Shown: positions 10,387 through 21,370, counted from the first letter of the stretch. The stretch: DNA of 64,000 nucleotides from Pseudomonas paraversuta (GCF_904063065.1 NZ_CAJFCL010000001.1:620001-684000); one strand, 5' to 3'. A program made the numbers and translations. Notes: generated from the letters alone by a model not told the origin.

Positions 10387-10412
10387 AAAGGGGCAGGAGT
10401 TAGCCCCTTTTT
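10387..10412. terminator. Hairpin between rng and yhdP
   Basis: AAAGGGGC (10387-10394) and GCCCCTTT (10403-10410) form a perfect 8-bp stem with T residues on both outer flanks. It could attenuate transcription between rng and yhdP. Confidence 0.55.
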
Positions 10413-10432
10413 AATGCGGCATGCAGGATACT

Positions 10433-11890
10433 TCAGAGCAGCACCACGTCGTATTGTTCCTGGGAATACATGGTTTCGACCTGAAAACGGATCGTACGCC
10501 CGATAAATCCTTCCAGCTCCGCGACGTTGCCCGATTCTTCATCCAGCAAGCGGTCGACAACTTTCTGGTTAGCCAATACACGATAGCCAACAGCCTGATA
10601 AGCACGAGCTTCGCGCAGAATTTCACGGAAAATTTCGTAGCAGATAGTTTCTGCGGTTTTCAGCTTGCCGCGCCCCTGACAGCACACGCAGGGCTCGCAC
10701 AGTACCTGCTCAAGGCTTTCGCGGGTGCGCTTGCGGGTCATCTGCACCAGACCCAGCTCGGTAATGCCGATGATGTTGGTCTTGGCGTGATCACGCTCGA
10801 GTTGTTTTTCGAGGGTGCGCAATACCTGACGCTGGTGCTCTTCATCTTCCATGTCGATGAAGTCGATAATGATGATGCCGCCCAGGTTGCGCAGGCGCAG
10901 TTGCCGGGCAATGGCGGTGGCAGCTTCCAGATTGGTCTTGAAGATGGTTTCTTCGAGATTGCGGTGCCCCACAAACGCACCCGTGTTGACGTCGATGGTG
11001 GTCATCGCTTCTGCCGGGTCAACCACCAGATAACCGCCGGACTTGAGCGGTACCTTGCGATCCAGTGCTTTCTGGATCTCGTCTTCGACGCCATACAAAT
11101 CAAAAATCGGACGCTCGCCCGGGTAGTGCTCGAGGCGATCGGCAATTTCCGGCATCAGTTCAGCAACAAACTGCGTGGTCCGTTGAAAGGTCTCGCGGGA
11201 ATCAATGCGGATTTTTTCAATCTTGGGGCTGACCAGGTCACGCAGTGTGCGCAACGCCAGGCCCAGGTCTTCATAGATCACGGTCGGGGCACCGACGGTT
11301 TTGATCTGTGCTCCGATCTGGTCCCACAGCCGCCGCAAATAACGAATATCCATCAGAATTTCATCTGCCCCGGCACCCTCGGCCGCCGTGCGCAGGATAA
11401 AACCACCGGCTTCCTTGATCCCCTCTTTGGCCACGCAATCGCTGACCACCTGTTTAAGGCGCTCACGCTCGGCTTCGTCTTCGATTTTCAACGAAATACC
11501 GACATGGGCCGTGCGCGGCATGTACACCAGATAGCGTGAAGGGATGGATAACTGGGTGGTCAGACGCGCGCCCTTGGAGGCAATCGGGTCTTTGGTGACT
11601 TGCACCACCAGGCTCTGGCCTTCATGCACCAGGGCGCTGATGCTTTCAACGGCCTGGCCTTCGCGCAGGGAAATTTCAGAAGCGTGAATAAAAGCAGCAC
11701 GATCCAGACCGATATCGACAAAGGCAGCCTGCATGCCGGGCAAAACCCTGACCACCTTGCCTTTATAAATATTGCCAACAATGCCCCGGCGCTGGGTACG
11801 CTCGACATGCACCTCTTGCAGAACACCGTTCTCTACCACCGCCACGCGCGATTCCATCGGCGTGATGTTGATCAGGATCTCTTCACTCAT
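10433..11890 (-). CDS. rng: Ribonuclease G (CafA)
   Basis: Endoribonuclease of the RNase E/G family (485 aa, the normal length) that matures the 5' end of 16S rRNA and decays some mRNAs. An N-terminal S1 RNA-binding region (GIVGNIYKGKVVRVLPGMQA) is followed by the catalytic DNase-I-like domain, with IDVNTGAFVG and IIIDFIDMED holding the Mg-binding acidic residues. The Cys-rich zinc-link segment is CEPCVCCQGRGK. The ATG at 11890 gives the family N-terminus MSEEILINITPMESRVAVVE. It is downstream of maf. Confidence 0.97.
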   Translation of the reverse strand: MSEEILINITPMESRVAVVENGVLQEVHVERTQRRGIVGNIYKGKVVRVLPGMQAAFVDIGLDRAAFIHASEISLREGQAVESISALVHEGQSLVVQVTKDPIASKGARLTTQLSIPSRYLVYMPRTAHVGISLKIEDEAERERLKQVVSDCVAKEGIKEAGGFILRTAAEGAGADEILMDIRYLRRLWDQIGAQIKTVGAPTVIYEDLGLALRTLRDLVSPKIEKIRIDSRETFQRTTQFVAELMPEIADRLEHYPGERPIFDLYGVEDEIQKALDRKVPLKSGGYLVVDPAEAMTTIDVNTGAFVGHRNLEETIFKTNLEAATAIARQLRLRNLGGIIIIDFIDMEDEEHQRQVLRTLEKQLERDHAKTNIIGITELGLVQMTRKRTRESLEQVLCEPCVCCQGRGKLKTAETICYEIFREILREARAYQAVGYRVLANQKVVDRLLDEESGNVAELEGFIGRTIRFQVETMYSQEQYDVVLL

Positions 11891-11946
11891 GGCTGGGTCT
11901 CGTTCAGGCGTCATCACATTAGTGCCACGTCTCGTAGGTGCACAAT

Positions 11947-12552
11947 TCAGTGCACGTTAAGGTTTTGCCAACAGGGTATGCCGAAATGCCCCAGCAGTTC
12001 TGCGGTTTCGCACACAGGCAACCCCACTACGCCCGAATAACTGCCATTGAGGCCTGAAACAAAGACTGCGGCCAACCCCTGGATGGCGTAACCGCCTGCT
12101 TTATCCTGAGGTTCACCGCTGGCCCAATACAGTCTGGCTTCTTGTTTGCTGATGTTTCGAAAGCTGACCCGGCTGCGTATCACGCGGGTTTCGCAGCGCT
12201 CGGCATCCATAATCGCAATGGCCGTCAGCACTTCATGCTCGCGGCCGGATAGCGCCATGAGCATAGCCATGGCATCGACCTCATCGACCGGCTTGCCGAG
12301 TATCTGGCCATCAAGTACCACAGCAGTGTCGGCGCCCAACACACAAAAAGTGCTACTGAGTATGGATTTGAGCAGCCGATCGCATCCCGCCCTGGCCTTT
12401 TCGTGCGCCAGGCGCTCGACATAGGCCGCAGGGGACTCATTCGCAAGAGGGGTTTCATCAATGGCAGCACTGATGGTGTTGAACGGCACGCCGATTTGAG
12501 TCAGTAACTCACGTCGACGTGGCGAACCGGAAGCCAGATAAAGCGAAAGCAT
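11947..12552 (-). CDS. maf: Maf/YhdE-type nucleoside triphosphate pyrophosphatase
   Basis: House-cleaning nucleotide pyrophosphatase (201 aa) likely acting on dTTP, UTP and modified pyrimidine nucleotides. The N-terminal Maf signature [12 protein letters not shown] is at residues 6-17, and [10 protein letters not shown] and [15 protein letters not shown] follow. It lies between mreD and rng on the same strand, consistent with co-transcription from the mreBCD side. Confidence 0.95.
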   Translation of the reverse strand: MLSLYLASGSPRRRELLTQIGVPFNTISAAIDETPLANESPAAYVERLAHEKARAGCDRLLKSILSSTFCVLGADTAVVLDGQILGKPVDEVDAMAMLMALSGREHEVLTAIAIMDAERCETRVIRSRVSFRNISKQEARLYWASGEPQDKAGGYAIQGLAAVFVSGLNGSYSGVVGLPVCETAELLGHFGIPCWQNLNVH

Positions 12553-12604
12553 CGTGACATCTCCCTGTCAAAGTGCACAAACCAGGAAATGGCTCGCGCT
12601 CCTG

Positions 12605-13093
12605 TTAATTGATTTTGAAGCGTCGGCGCAACCCGCGAAGCCCGTAACTGACCCATGGCCAGAGCAGTGCGCTGACCAGCGCAGGCAGAATCAGGGCCAG
12701 GGTCGGCTGACGGTTGCCGGTCAAAGCACTTAGCCATAACTGGGCCAGTTGGGCCAGACCGAAAATAACCAGGATCACCAGACTCTGCTGCCACATGGGG
12801 AACATCCGCAGACGCTGCTGCAGCGACAGTACGAGGAAGGTGATGAGGGTCAAAATCAGCGCGTTCTGCCCCAGCAACGTGCCGTACAGCACATCTTCGG
12901 CCAACCCCAGGCACCAGGCCGTGACCATGCCCACTTTATGCGGCATGTAGAGGGTCCAGAAAGCCAGCAGCAACGCCAGCCAGAGCGGGCGCAGGATTTC
13001 CATGAACTGCGGCATCGGTGAAATGCTGAGTAACAGGCCGATGGCGAACGTTAGCCAGATGATCCAGCCATTATTCGAACGAGTACTCGCCAT
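12605..13093 (-). CDS. mreD: Rod shape-determining protein MreD
   Basis: Small integral inner-membrane protein (162 aa, about five hydrophobic helices) of the Rod elongation complex with MreB, MreC, RodA and PBP2. Helices are visible at about residues 9-22, 34-48, 50-64, 76-89 and 101-120. Its ATG overlaps the mreC stop by one base (TAATG), indicating translational coupling. Confidence 0.95.
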   Translation of the reverse strand: MASTRSNNGWIIWLTFAIGLLLSISPMPQFMEILRPLWLALLLAFWTLYMPHKVGMVTAWCLGLAEDVLYGTLLGQNALILTLITFLVLSLQQRLRMFPMWQQSLVILVIFGLAQLAQLWLSALTGNRQPTLALILPALVSALLWPWVSYGLRGLRRRFKIN

Positions 13094-14166
13094 TATTGCC
13101 TCTCCCGAGTCGTGGCCGGCGCAGCTGCTGGCGGGGTGGCCGCGGCGGGGGTTGGCGCTGGAACAGGTTTTTTCACGGCGTTGACCGCAGGCGCAACCGG
13201 GGTAGCAACCGGAGCAGGCGCTGGCGCAGGTACAACCACAGGCGCTGCCGGTTTGGGCACGGTTGCCGGAATGATCGGCGGCGCCTCACCGTTTTGCTCG
13301 GCCTCCTGGGCCTTGGCGGCATCGTTGGCCCGCTCTTCGGGGGTGCGACTGTCGCTGAATACCAGCAGCAAATAGCGGCTGCGGTTCAGGGCGGCGGTCG
13401 GAACGGCACGCACAATGGCGAACGGCTGACCCGAGTCGTGAATCACTTCTTTGACGGTTGCCACGGGATAGCCGGCCGGGAAACGCTGCCCCAGGCCCGA
13501 GCTGACCAGCAAATCGCCCACTTTGATATCCGCTGTATCGGCCACATGGCGCAATTCCAGACGCTCGGGATTGCCCGTACCGCTGGCGATGGCACGCAAA
13601 CCGTTACGGTTCACCTGCACCGGAATACTGTGGGTGGTATCGGTCAGCAGCAAAACCCGCGAGGTGTAGGGCATCAACTCGACCACTTGCCCCATCAGGC
13701 CGCGAGCATCGAGTACCGGCTGGCCCAGCACGACGCCGTCGCGCTCACCCTTGTTGATGATGATGCGGTGGGTAAAGGGGTTCGGGTCCATGCCGATCAA
13801 CTCGGCCACCTCAACCTTCTCGTTAACCAGCGCAGAAGAGTTCAACAACTCGCGCAGGCGGACGTTCTGCTCGGTCAGGGCGGCCAGCTTTTGCATGCGC
13901 CCCTGAAGCAGAAGGTTTTCGGTCTTGAGTTTCTCGTTATCCGCGACCAGTTCGGTACGACTGCCGAACTGACTGGCCACACCCTGCCACAAGCGTTGCG
14001 GCAAATCGGTGATCCAGTAGGACTGCATCAGCACCAGCGACATCTGACTGCGCACGGGTTTGAGCAATGTGAAGCGGGCATCCACTACCATTAGCGCGAC
14101 CGATAGCACGACCAGCACCAACAAGCGCACGCCCAATGAGGGGCCTTTGGCGAAGAGCGGTTTAAT
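13093..14166 (-). CDS. mreC: Rod shape-determining protein MreC (probable ATT start)
   Basis: Bitopic periplasmic scaffold of the Rod complex. It has one N-terminal membrane helix (LLVLVVLSVALMVV), a coiled coil (DNEKLKTENLLLQGRMQKL) and an MreC beta domain. The tail is an unusually long Pro/Ala/Val-rich linker of about 70 residues. No ATG or GTG fits the N-terminus. A GGGAGGAG sits 6 bp before an ATT at 14166 that would give I/M-KPLFAKGPSLGVRLL, the N-terminus I recall for Pseudomonas MreC. The alternative is TTG at 14136, losing ten residues. The gene lies between mreB and mreD. Confidence 0.92.
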   Translation of the reverse strand: MKPLFAKGPSLGVRLLVLVVLSVALMVVDARFTLLKPVRSQMSLVLMQSYWITDLPQRLWQGVASQFGSRTELVADNEKLKTENLLLQGRMQKLAALTEQNVRLRELLNSSALVNEKVEVAELIGMDPNPFTHRIIINKGERDGVVLGQPVLDARGLMGQVVELMPYTSRVLLLTDTTHSIPVQVNRNGLRAIASGTGNPERLELRHVADTADIKVGDLLVSSGLGQRFPAGYPVATVKEVIHDSGQPFAIVRAVPTAALNRSRYLLLVFSDSRTPEERANDAAKAQEAEQNGEAPPIIPATVPKPAAPVVVPAPAPAPVATPVAPAVNAVKKPVPAPTPAAATPPAAAPATTRERQ

Positions 14167-14250
14167 AAGCCGCTCCTCCCAGGCAAGTGTTCAATTTATT
14201 CATACGGCTTCAAAACGGCCTGGATGAAGATTGACAGAAGATAAACGCCA

Positions 14251-14276
14251 AAAGGCAGCACTGCAAAGTGCTACCT
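14251..14276 (-). terminator. Hairpin between mreB and mreC
   Basis: On the minus strand GGTAGCACT/AGTGCTGCC (14275-14267 with 14262-14254, one mismatch) forms a stem with a 4-base loop, followed by TTTT. A partial terminator here would let mreB be made in excess of mreCD. Confidence 0.55.
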
Positions 14277-14310
14277 TCTGGTGATAACCATGGGACTGCA
14301 CCACGCGATC

Positions 14311-15360
<1,050 letters not shown>

Positions 15361-15558
15361 CTAGGCAACGCGTGGGTAAAAAAGTGCGGCAAACTCTAAC
15401 AACGACAGGGATTTTGGGCAAGGCGCCAATATGTTAAATTGGCAGCTTTTCAGAGCACCAACCCCCACAATCGCGGCCATATGACCGTAGAAATGCGGTA
15501 GTGTTCCGACAATCTAACACACGGATAGCATCCGTCCTGTTTTCCACTGGAGAATCCC

Positions 15559-15846
15559 ATGGCGCTTGAACGCTCCGACGTGGAAAAAATCGCTCATTTG
15601 GCCCGTCTGGGTCTCAATGATGCTGATATCCCACGCACCACCGAAGCCCTGAATAGCATTCTGGGGCTGATTGATCAGATGCAGGCTGTCGACACCACCG
15701 GTATCGAGCCTCTGGCCCACCCCCTGGAAGCCAGCCAGCGCCTGCGCGCAGACGTCGTGACTGAAAGCAATCATCGCGAGGCTTACCAGTCCATCGCACC
15801 AGCGGTCGAAAATGGCCTTTATCTGGTTCCGAAAGTCATCGAGTAA
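15559..15846 (+). CDS. gatC: Asp/Glu-tRNA amidotransferase subunit C
   Basis: Small (95 aa) belt subunit that wraps GatA and GatB and stabilises the heterotrimer. The family start [19 protein letters not shown] is typical. First gene of gatCAB with gatA 15 bp downstream. In pseudomonads the complex forms Asn-tRNA(Asn) by transamidation of Asp-tRNA(Asn). Confidence 0.96.
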   Translation: MALERSDVEKIAHLARLGLNDADIPRTTEALNSILGLIDQMQAVDTTGIEPLAHPLEASQRLRADVVTESNHREAYQSIAPAVENGLYLVPKVIE

Positions 15847-15861
15847 AGGGAAAGAGCCTGC

Positions 15862-17313
15862 ATGCATCAATTGACTCTGGCCGAGATCGCCCGCGGACTC
15901 GCCGATAAAAAGTTTTCTTCCGAAGAGCTGACCAAGACCTTGCTGGCGCGTATCGCCCAGCTCGATCCTCAGCTCAACAGCTTCATCACCCTCACCGAAG
16001 ACCTCGCCCTCGAGCAGGCCAAGGCCGCTGACGCACGTCGCGCCAACGGTGAAACCGGCGCACTGCTGGGCGCACCGATCGGTCACAAGGACCTGTTCTG
16101 CACCCTGGGCGTACGCACCAGCTGCGGCTCGAAGATGCTCGACAACTTCAAGGCCCCGTATGACGCCACCGTGGTCGCCAAACTGGCCGCTGCAGGCGCG
16201 GTGAGCCTGGGCAAGACCAACATGGACGAATTCGCCATGGGGTCGGCCAACGAGTCGAGCTACTACGGCGCGGTGAAAAACCCGTGGAATCTGGAGCACG
16301 TGCCAGGGGGTTCGTCGGGAGGTTCGGCTGCGGCCGTTGCCGCTCGGCTGCTGCCTGCTGCAACGGGCACAGATACCGGCGGTTCGATCCGCCAGCCGGC
16401 CGCCCTGACCAACCTCACCGGCCTGAAACCTACCTACGGACGGGTTTCGCGCTGGGGCATGATCGCCTACGCCTCCAGTCTCGACCAGGGCGGCCCGCTG
16501 GCCCGCACTGCAGAAGACTGCGCCATCCTGTTGCAGGGCATGGCCGGTTTTGATCCGCAGGACTCCACCAGCATCGACGAACCCGTGCCGGACTACAGCG
16601 CCAGCCTCAACGGTTCGCTGCAGGGCCTGCGCATCGGCGTGCCGAAAGAGTATTTCAGCGAAGGCCTGGACCCGCGTATCGCGCAGCTGATCCACACCAG
16701 CATCAAAGAGCTCGAAAAGCTGGGTGCCGTGATCAAGCACATCAGCCTGCCCAACATGCAGCACGCCATTCCTGCGTACTACGTGATCGCCCCTGCCGAG
16801 GCCTCTTCCAACCTGTCGCGTTTTGACGGCGTGCGCTTCGGCCACCGCTGCGAAGACCCGAAAGACCTCACCGACCTGTACAAGCGTTCACGCGCCGAAG
16901 GCTTTGGCCCGGAAGTACAGCGCCGGATCCTGGTAGGTGCCTACGCCCTGTCGGCTGGCTACTACGACGCTTACTACCTGCAAGCGCAGAAAATCCGTCG
17001 TCTGATCAAAAACGACTTCATGACTGCGTTCAATGAAGTCGACATCATCCTCGGCCCGACCACACCTAACCCGGCCTGGAAAATCGGCGCTAAAAACAGC
17101 GACCCGGTTTCTGCCTACCTGGAAGACGTGTACACCATCACCGCCAACCTCGCGGGCCTGCCGGGCCTGTCGATGCCGGCCGGTTTTGTCGATGGCCTGC
17201 CAGTCGGCGTGCAGTTGCTTGCGCCCTACTTCCAGGAAGGTCGCTTGCTCAACGTCGCGCACCAGTACCAGTTGAATACCGACTGGCATCTGCGCTCACC
17301 TGCCGGCTTCTGA
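15862..17313 (+). CDS. gatA: Asp/Glu-tRNA amidotransferase subunit A
   Basis: Amidase-signature subunit (483 aa) that hydrolyses glutamine and channels ammonia to GatB. The Ser-cisSer-Lys triad region is present: GHKDLFC (Lys about residue 76) and [14 protein letters not shown] with [10 protein letters not shown] (the serines about residues 151-175). It lies between gatC and gatB with short spacers. Full length and intact. Confidence 0.98.
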   Translation: MHQLTLAEIARGLADKKFSSEELTKTLLARIAQLDPQLNSFITLTEDLALEQAKAADARRANGETGALLGAPIGHKDLFCTLGVRTSCGSKMLDNFKAPYDATVVAKLAAAGAVSLGKTNMDEFAMGSANESSYYGAVKNPWNLEHVPGGSSGGSAAAVAARLLPAATGTDTGGSIRQPAALTNLTGLKPTYGRVSRWGMIAYASSLDQGGPLARTAEDCAILLQGMAGFDPQDSTSIDEPVPDYSASLNGSLQGLRIGVPKEYFSEGLDPRIAQLIHTSIKELEKLGAVIKHISLPNMQHAIPAYYVIAPAEASSNLSRFDGVRFGHRCEDPKDLTDLYKRSRAEGFGPEVQRRILVGAYALSAGYYDAYYLQAQKIRRLIKNDFMTAFNEVDIILGPTTPNPAWKIGAKNSDPVSAYLEDVYTITANLAGLPGLSMPAGFVDGLPVGVQLLAPYFQEGRLLNVAHQYQLNTDWHLRSPAGF

Positions 17314-17323
17314 GGAGAAACAC

Positions 17324-18769
17324 ATGCAATGGGAAGTTGTGATCGGGCTGGAAATTCATTCTCAGCTCGCCACCCAATCGAAGATTTTCTCCGGTAGCGC
17401 CACCACCTTTGGTGCCGAACCGAACACCCAGGCCAGCCTGGTTGATCTGGGCATGCCTGGCGTATTGCCGGTGCTGAACCAGGAAGCCGTGCGCATGGCC
17501 GTCATGTTTGGCCTGGCGGTTGATGCCGAAATCGTTCAGCACAACGTGTTTGCCCGCAAAAACTACTTCTACCCCGACCTGCCCAAGGGCTACCAGATCA
17601 GCCAGATGGAGTTGCCGATCGTCGGCATGGGCCATCTGGACATCACTCTGGAAGACGGCACCGTCAAACGTGTCGGCATCACCCGCGCGCACCTGGAAGA
17701 AGACGCGGGCAAAAGCCTGCACGAAGACTTCAGCGGCTCCACCGGCATCGACCTGAACCGTGCCGGTACGCCCCTGCTCGAAATCGTTTCCGAGCCGGAC
17801 ATGCGTAGCGCCAAGGAAGCCGTAGCCTACGTCAAGGCGATGCACGCCCTGGTGCGCTACCTGGGCATCTGCGACGGCAACATGGCCGAAGGTTCGCTGC
17901 GTTGCGACTGCAACGTGTCGATTCGCCCGGTTGGCCAGGCTGAGTTCGGTACCCGCTGCGAGATCAAAAACGTCAACTCGTTCCGCTTTATCGAAAAAGC
18001 CATCAACAGCGAAGTACGACGTCAGATCGAGCTGATCGAAGACGGCGGCAAGGTGATTCAGCAAACGCGCCTGTATGACCCGAACAAGGACGAAACCCGC
18101 GCCATGCGCAGCAAGGAGGAAGCCAACGACTACCGTTACTTCCCCGATCCGGACCTGCTGCCGGTGGTCATCGAAGATTCGTTCATCGAAGACGTGCGCG
18201 CCACCCTGCCGGAACTGCCACCGCAAAAGCGCGAGCGCTTCCAGTCGCAGTTCGGCCTTTCCGCTTATGACGCCAGCGTACTGGCTTCGAGCCGTGAACA
18301 GGCCGACTACTTCGAGAAAGTGGTAAACATCGCCGGCGACGCCAAACTGGCGGCCAACTGGGTCATGGTTGAACTGGGCAGCCTGCTCAACAAGCAAAGC
18401 CTGGATATCGACCAGTCGCCGGTCAGCGCCGAGCAACTGGGTGGCATGTTGCTGCGCATCACCGACAACACCATCTCCGGAAAAATCGCCAAGGTGGTGT
18501 TCGAAGCCATGGCCAATGGTGAAGGCAGCGCCGACGAAGTGATCGACAAGCGCGGTCTCAAGCAAGTGACCGACAGCGGCGCGATCGAGAAGGTGCTGGA
18601 CGACGTGCTGGCGGCCAACGCAGAACAGGTCGAACAATACCGCGCGGCCGATGAAGCCAAACGCGGCAAGATGTTCGGCTTTTTCGTGGGCCAGGCGATG
18701 AAAGCTTCCAAAGGCAAAGCCAACCCGCAACAGGTCAACGAACTGCTCAAAAGCAAGCTCGAAGGCTAA
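17324..18769 (+). CDS. gatB: Asp/Glu-tRNA amidotransferase subunit B
   Basis: Subunit (481 aa) that binds the misacylated tRNA and activates its side-chain carboxylate with ATP. The cradle domain begins [13 protein letters not shown]. The PET112 signature around [14 protein letters not shown] and the Cys residues near [13 protein letters not shown] are present, and the C-terminal YqeY-like tail ends [15 protein letters not shown]. Last gene of gatCAB, followed by a strong hairpin. Confidence 0.98.
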   Translation: MQWEVVIGLEIHSQLATQSKIFSGSATTFGAEPNTQASLVDLGMPGVLPVLNQEAVRMAVMFGLAVDAEIVQHNVFARKNYFYPDLPKGYQISQMELPIVGMGHLDITLEDGTVKRVGITRAHLEEDAGKSLHEDFSGSTGIDLNRAGTPLLEIVSEPDMRSAKEAVAYVKAMHALVRYLGICDGNMAEGSLRCDCNVSIRPVGQAEFGTRCEIKNVNSFRFIEKAINSEVRRQIELIEDGGKVIQQTRLYDPNKDETRAMRSKEEANDYRYFPDPDLLPVVIEDSFIEDVRATLPELPPQKRERFQSQFGLSAYDASVLASSREQADYFEKVVNIAGDAKLAANWVMVELGSLLNKQSLDIDQSPVSAEQLGGMLLRITDNTISGKIAKVVFEAMANGEGSADEVIDKRGLKQVTDSGAIEKVLDDVLAANAEQVEQYRAADEAKRGKMFGFFVGQAMKASKGKANPQQVNELLKSKLEG

Positions 18770-18777
18770 GCAACAAT

Positions 18778-18814
18778 CCCGCGGGAGATCTGTTGACCCC
18801 GGATCTCCCGCGGG
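18778..18814 (+). terminator. Perfect 13-bp inverted repeat after gatB
   Basis: CCCGCGGGAGATC (18778-18790) and GATCTCCCGCGGG (18802-18814) form a perfect stem with an 11-base loop, 9 bp after the gatB stop. There is no T tract, so it may act as an mRNA 3'-end stabiliser rather than a classical terminator. Confidence 0.6.
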
Positions 18815-18892
18815 AGCTGGCTTGCCAGCGATTCAGACAAAGCGACTGGTCCATTGAACGGAGACGATGTCATTGCTGGCAAGCCAGCCCCC
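18812..18892. repeat. REP-like inverted repeat pair
   Basis: GGGAGCTGGCTTGCCAGCGAT at 18812-18832 faces GCTGGCAAGCCAGCCCCC at 18875-18892. It is the same family as 5568-5643. Confidence 0.8.
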
Positions 18893-18940
18893 CACAGGAT
18901 TTGGGTAACCCCACACACCCCGCAATAAAAGGATTCCCCC

Positions 18941-19312
18941 ATGAAGCGGCTACTCGGCGCCTGCGCCCTGCTCAGCTTGCTCGCCGGCTGTGCCAGCCAT
19001 GACATAGACCCCCGCGGCTATGACAAAACCGGCATTGCCTCCTATTACGGCGCCCGCCATCACGGCAAACTGACCGCCAGCGGCGAGCCCTTCAACCAGC
19101 ATGGTCTCACCGCCGCCCACCCCGGCCTGCGATTCGGCACCCGGGTACTGGTCACCAACCTTGGCAACAACAAGTCTGTCATCGTGCGCATCAATGATCG
19201 CGGACCCCATACCCGGGGCCGGCTGATCGATCTTTCACGCCAGGCGGCAAAACAGTTGGGTATGCTGAGCAGCGGTACAGCCAAAGTCAGGGTTCAAGGC
19301 TTGAGCGATTAA
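18941..19312 (+). CDS. RlpA-like double-psi beta-barrel lipoprotein
   Basis: A short (123 aa) lipoprotein with signal peptide and lipobox LLAGC (Cys at residue 17), then a DPBB/RlpA domain: GIASYYGARHHGKLTASGE (residues 31-49) and VRINDRGPHTRGRLIDLS (87-104). The domain defines RlpA lytic transglycosylases that cleave peptide-free glycan at septa. Unlike full RlpA it has no SPOR domain, so targeting may differ and the activity is only inferred from the family. Confidence 0.9.
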   Translation: MKRLLGACALLSLLAGCASHDIDPRGYDKTGIASYYGARHHGKLTASGEPFNQHGLTAAHPGLRFGTRVLVTNLGNNKSVIVRINDRGPHTRGRLIDLSRQAAKQLGMLSSGTAKVRVQGLSD

Positions 19313-19319
19313 TTGAGGA

Positions 19320-20402
19320 GTGCCGGACATTTTAGGGTTGAACGCATTATCACCGTGGAGCTTGCTGCAACTGCTCTGCGGCCTTGTTTTACTGATTGCT
19401 GGCGCCGAACTGCTGGTGCGCTGCGCCATGCGTATAGCCGCCAATCTGAAAGTGCGCCCATTGCTGATCGGCTTGACGGTGGTCGCCCTGGGCAGCAGCG
19501 CGCCGCAAATGACCGTCAGCCTGCAAGCCGCGCTCAATGACACCCCGGACATTGCCGTCGGCAGCGTCATCGGCAGCAATATCTTCAATATTCTGGTCAC
19601 TCTCGGCCTCTCGGCACTGATTATTCCACTGCGCGTGTCACGCCAGCTGGTGCGCCTGGACATTCCACTGATGATCCTGGCCAGCGGTCTGGTGTTCGCC
19701 CTGGCCCTGAACAGGCAACTCGACCGCCTGGATGGCGTCATATTGCTCTGCGGCCTGCTGGTCTATTTCGGTCTGCTGCTGCGCCAGTCACGCCACAGCG
19801 GCCATCATCACGCCAGCCACGACCTGCCCCGCACTTCAAGCCTGCGCAACGGCCTGCAAATGCTTGCCGCCCTGGTCTTGCTGGGTCTGGCCGGGCACCT
19901 GCTGCTGGGCGCAGCGGTCGATATTGCCACCGAGTGGGGACTGTCCGAACGCATCATCGGCCTGACCATCATTGCTGTCAGCACCTCGCTGCCACAACTG
20001 GCCACCTCGCTGATCGCAGCCCTGCGCGGCCAGCGCGAGATTGCCGTCGGCAACGTGATCGGCAGTAACGTCTTCAACCTGCTGGGTGTGCTCGGCCTCA
20101 CGGCGCTTGTGGCACCGGAGCCCCTGTCGGTCTCGCCCAATGCCCTGACGTTCGACCTGCCGGTCATGCTGGGCGTCGCGGCGCTGTGCCTGCCCGTGTT
20201 CTATACCGGATACCGCGTCACCCGCGGCGAAGGCATATTGCTTCTGGCGCTGTACCTGGCTTACGGACTGCACGTGGTGTCCTTTACTACCGGCATGCCC
20301 CTGGCCGGCAGGCTCGAGCACCTGATGCTGTTTTATGTCTTGCCGGCGCTGCTGGTGTTTCTGCTGCTCAGCACCTTGCGCGCCTGGCGTCGACAACACT
20401 GA
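19320..20402 (+). CDS. Calcium/sodium antiporter family protein (YrbG-like)
   Basis: Inner-membrane cation/Ca exchanger with two inverted five-helix repeats. The paired alpha-repeat motifs are visible as TVVALGSSAPQMTVSLQAAL with GSVIGSNIFNILVTLG in the first half, and TIIAVSTSLPQLATSLIAAL with GNVIGSNVFNLLGVLG in the second. Length about 360 aa is normal. The start is uncertain: the GTG at 19320 abuts the GAGGAG, and an ATT at 19329 is better spaced. It starts 7 bp after the RlpA-like gene and may be co-transcribed with it. Confidence 0.92.
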   Translation: MPDILGLNALSPWSLLQLLCGLVLLIAGAELLVRCAMRIAANLKVRPLLIGLTVVALGSSAPQMTVSLQAALNDTPDIAVGSVIGSNIFNILVTLGLSALIIPLRVSRQLVRLDIPLMILASGLVFALALNRQLDRLDGVILLCGLLVYFGLLLRQSRHSGHHHASHDLPRTSSLRNGLQMLAALVLLGLAGHLLLGAAVDIATEWGLSERIIGLTIIAVSTSLPQLATSLIAALRGQREIAVGNVIGSNVFNLLGVLGLTALVAPEPLSVSPNALTFDLPVMLGVAALCLPVFYTGYRVTRGEGILLLALYLAYGLHVVSFTTGMPLAGRLEHLMLFYVLPALLVFLLLSTLRAWRRQH

Positions 20403-20428
20403 GCCACGCTGTGACCACCCGGGGGTGG

Positions 20429-21370
20429 CTAGATCCAGCCGCCCCACTGCAACACAAAGATCCCGATATTGGTGGTGATCGCAGCCATCAGGGTGGTGAT
20501 CACGATAATCGCGGCTGCCAGTTCATGATTGCCGTTGGCCGCCCGGGCCATGACATAGCTGGCGGCAGCTGTGGGGCTGGCAAAGTACAGAAACAAAGTC
20601 CCCAGCTCGGCCCCCCGGAAACCACAAAGCCAGGCGCCCAGCGTGGTCAGTAATGGCAGGCTGACCATTTTCACCAGGCTTGCACTCAGCGCCAGGTCAC
20701 CACTTTTACGCAAACTCGCCAACGACAGCGTGCCGCCGATACATATAAGCGCCAGCGGCAAGGTCATCGACGCCAGATACTCACCCGAGGTCAGCAGCCA
20801 ATGGGGCAGGCCGATCTTGAACGCGGCAAAAGGGGCTGCCACCAGCACGCTGATGATCAGCGGGTTCTTGAACACGCTTTTACAGATGCTCCAGGGATCG
20901 GACTTGATCACCGGTCTGTACACCGCCAGCACGATGGTCGACAAGGTGTTGTAGAGCAGAATCACCAGGGCCGCGAGCACTGCCCCCAGGGAGATACCGT
21001 AATCGCCATACATGCTGGCCGCCAGGGCCAGGCCGATGACCGCGTTGTTGCCGCGAAACGCGCCCTGAGTGTAGATACCCCGCTCAGCACGAGGGCAACG
21101 CCAGATCGACCAGCCCCAGGCCAGGGCAAAACTGGCCAGCGTCGCTACGGTGAAATAGCCGAGTACCTTGGGCTGCAAGGCGGCCCTGAGATCGGCATGC
21201 AAAATACCCAGAAACAACAACGCCGGCATGGTGACGTTGAACACCAGTGCCGACGCAGTGTGGATAAAGTTGTCATTGATCCAGCCCACGCGCTTGAGCA
21301 CAACGCCCAGAAACAGCATGGCAAACACGGGAGCCGTGATAGAGAGTGTCTGAAGGAAAATAGCCAGCAT
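20429..21370 (-). CDS. AEC-family (auxin efflux carrier type) transporter
   Basis: Ten-helix membrane carrier of 313 aa with the PIN-like/AEC fold; hydrophobic segments run through the whole length, starting LQTLSITAPVFAMLFLGVVL. Bacterial members such as MdcF and YfdV-type proteins are thought to move small carboxylates. No substrate can be inferred: the neighbours (antiporter, WbuC cupin) give no pathway. Convergent with the antiporter gene. Confidence 0.88.
   Translation of the reverse strand: MLAIFLQTLSITAPVFAMLFLGVVLKRVGWINDNFIHTASALVFNVTMPALLFLGILHADLRAALQPKVLGYFTVATLASFALAWGWSIWRCPRAERGIYTQGAFRGNNAVIGLALAASMYGDYGISLGAVLAALVILLYNTLSTIVLAVYRPVIKSDPWSICKSVFKNPLIISVLVAAPFAAFKIGLPHWLLTSGEYLASMTLPLALICIGGTLSLASLRKSGDLALSASLVKMVSLPLLTTLGAWLCGFRGAELGTLFLYFASPTAAASYVMARAANGNHELAAAIIVITTLMAAITTNIGIFVLQWGGWI

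Noticed and set aside
11515..11530. Single TGTACA inside rng (and a few inside other genes)
   Set aside because: Isolated hexamers within coding sequence without a partner at 12 bp; not operators.
15514..16845. Long minus-strand open frame across gatC and gatA
   Set aside because: Antisense of clear gatC and gatA reading frames; no independent motif.
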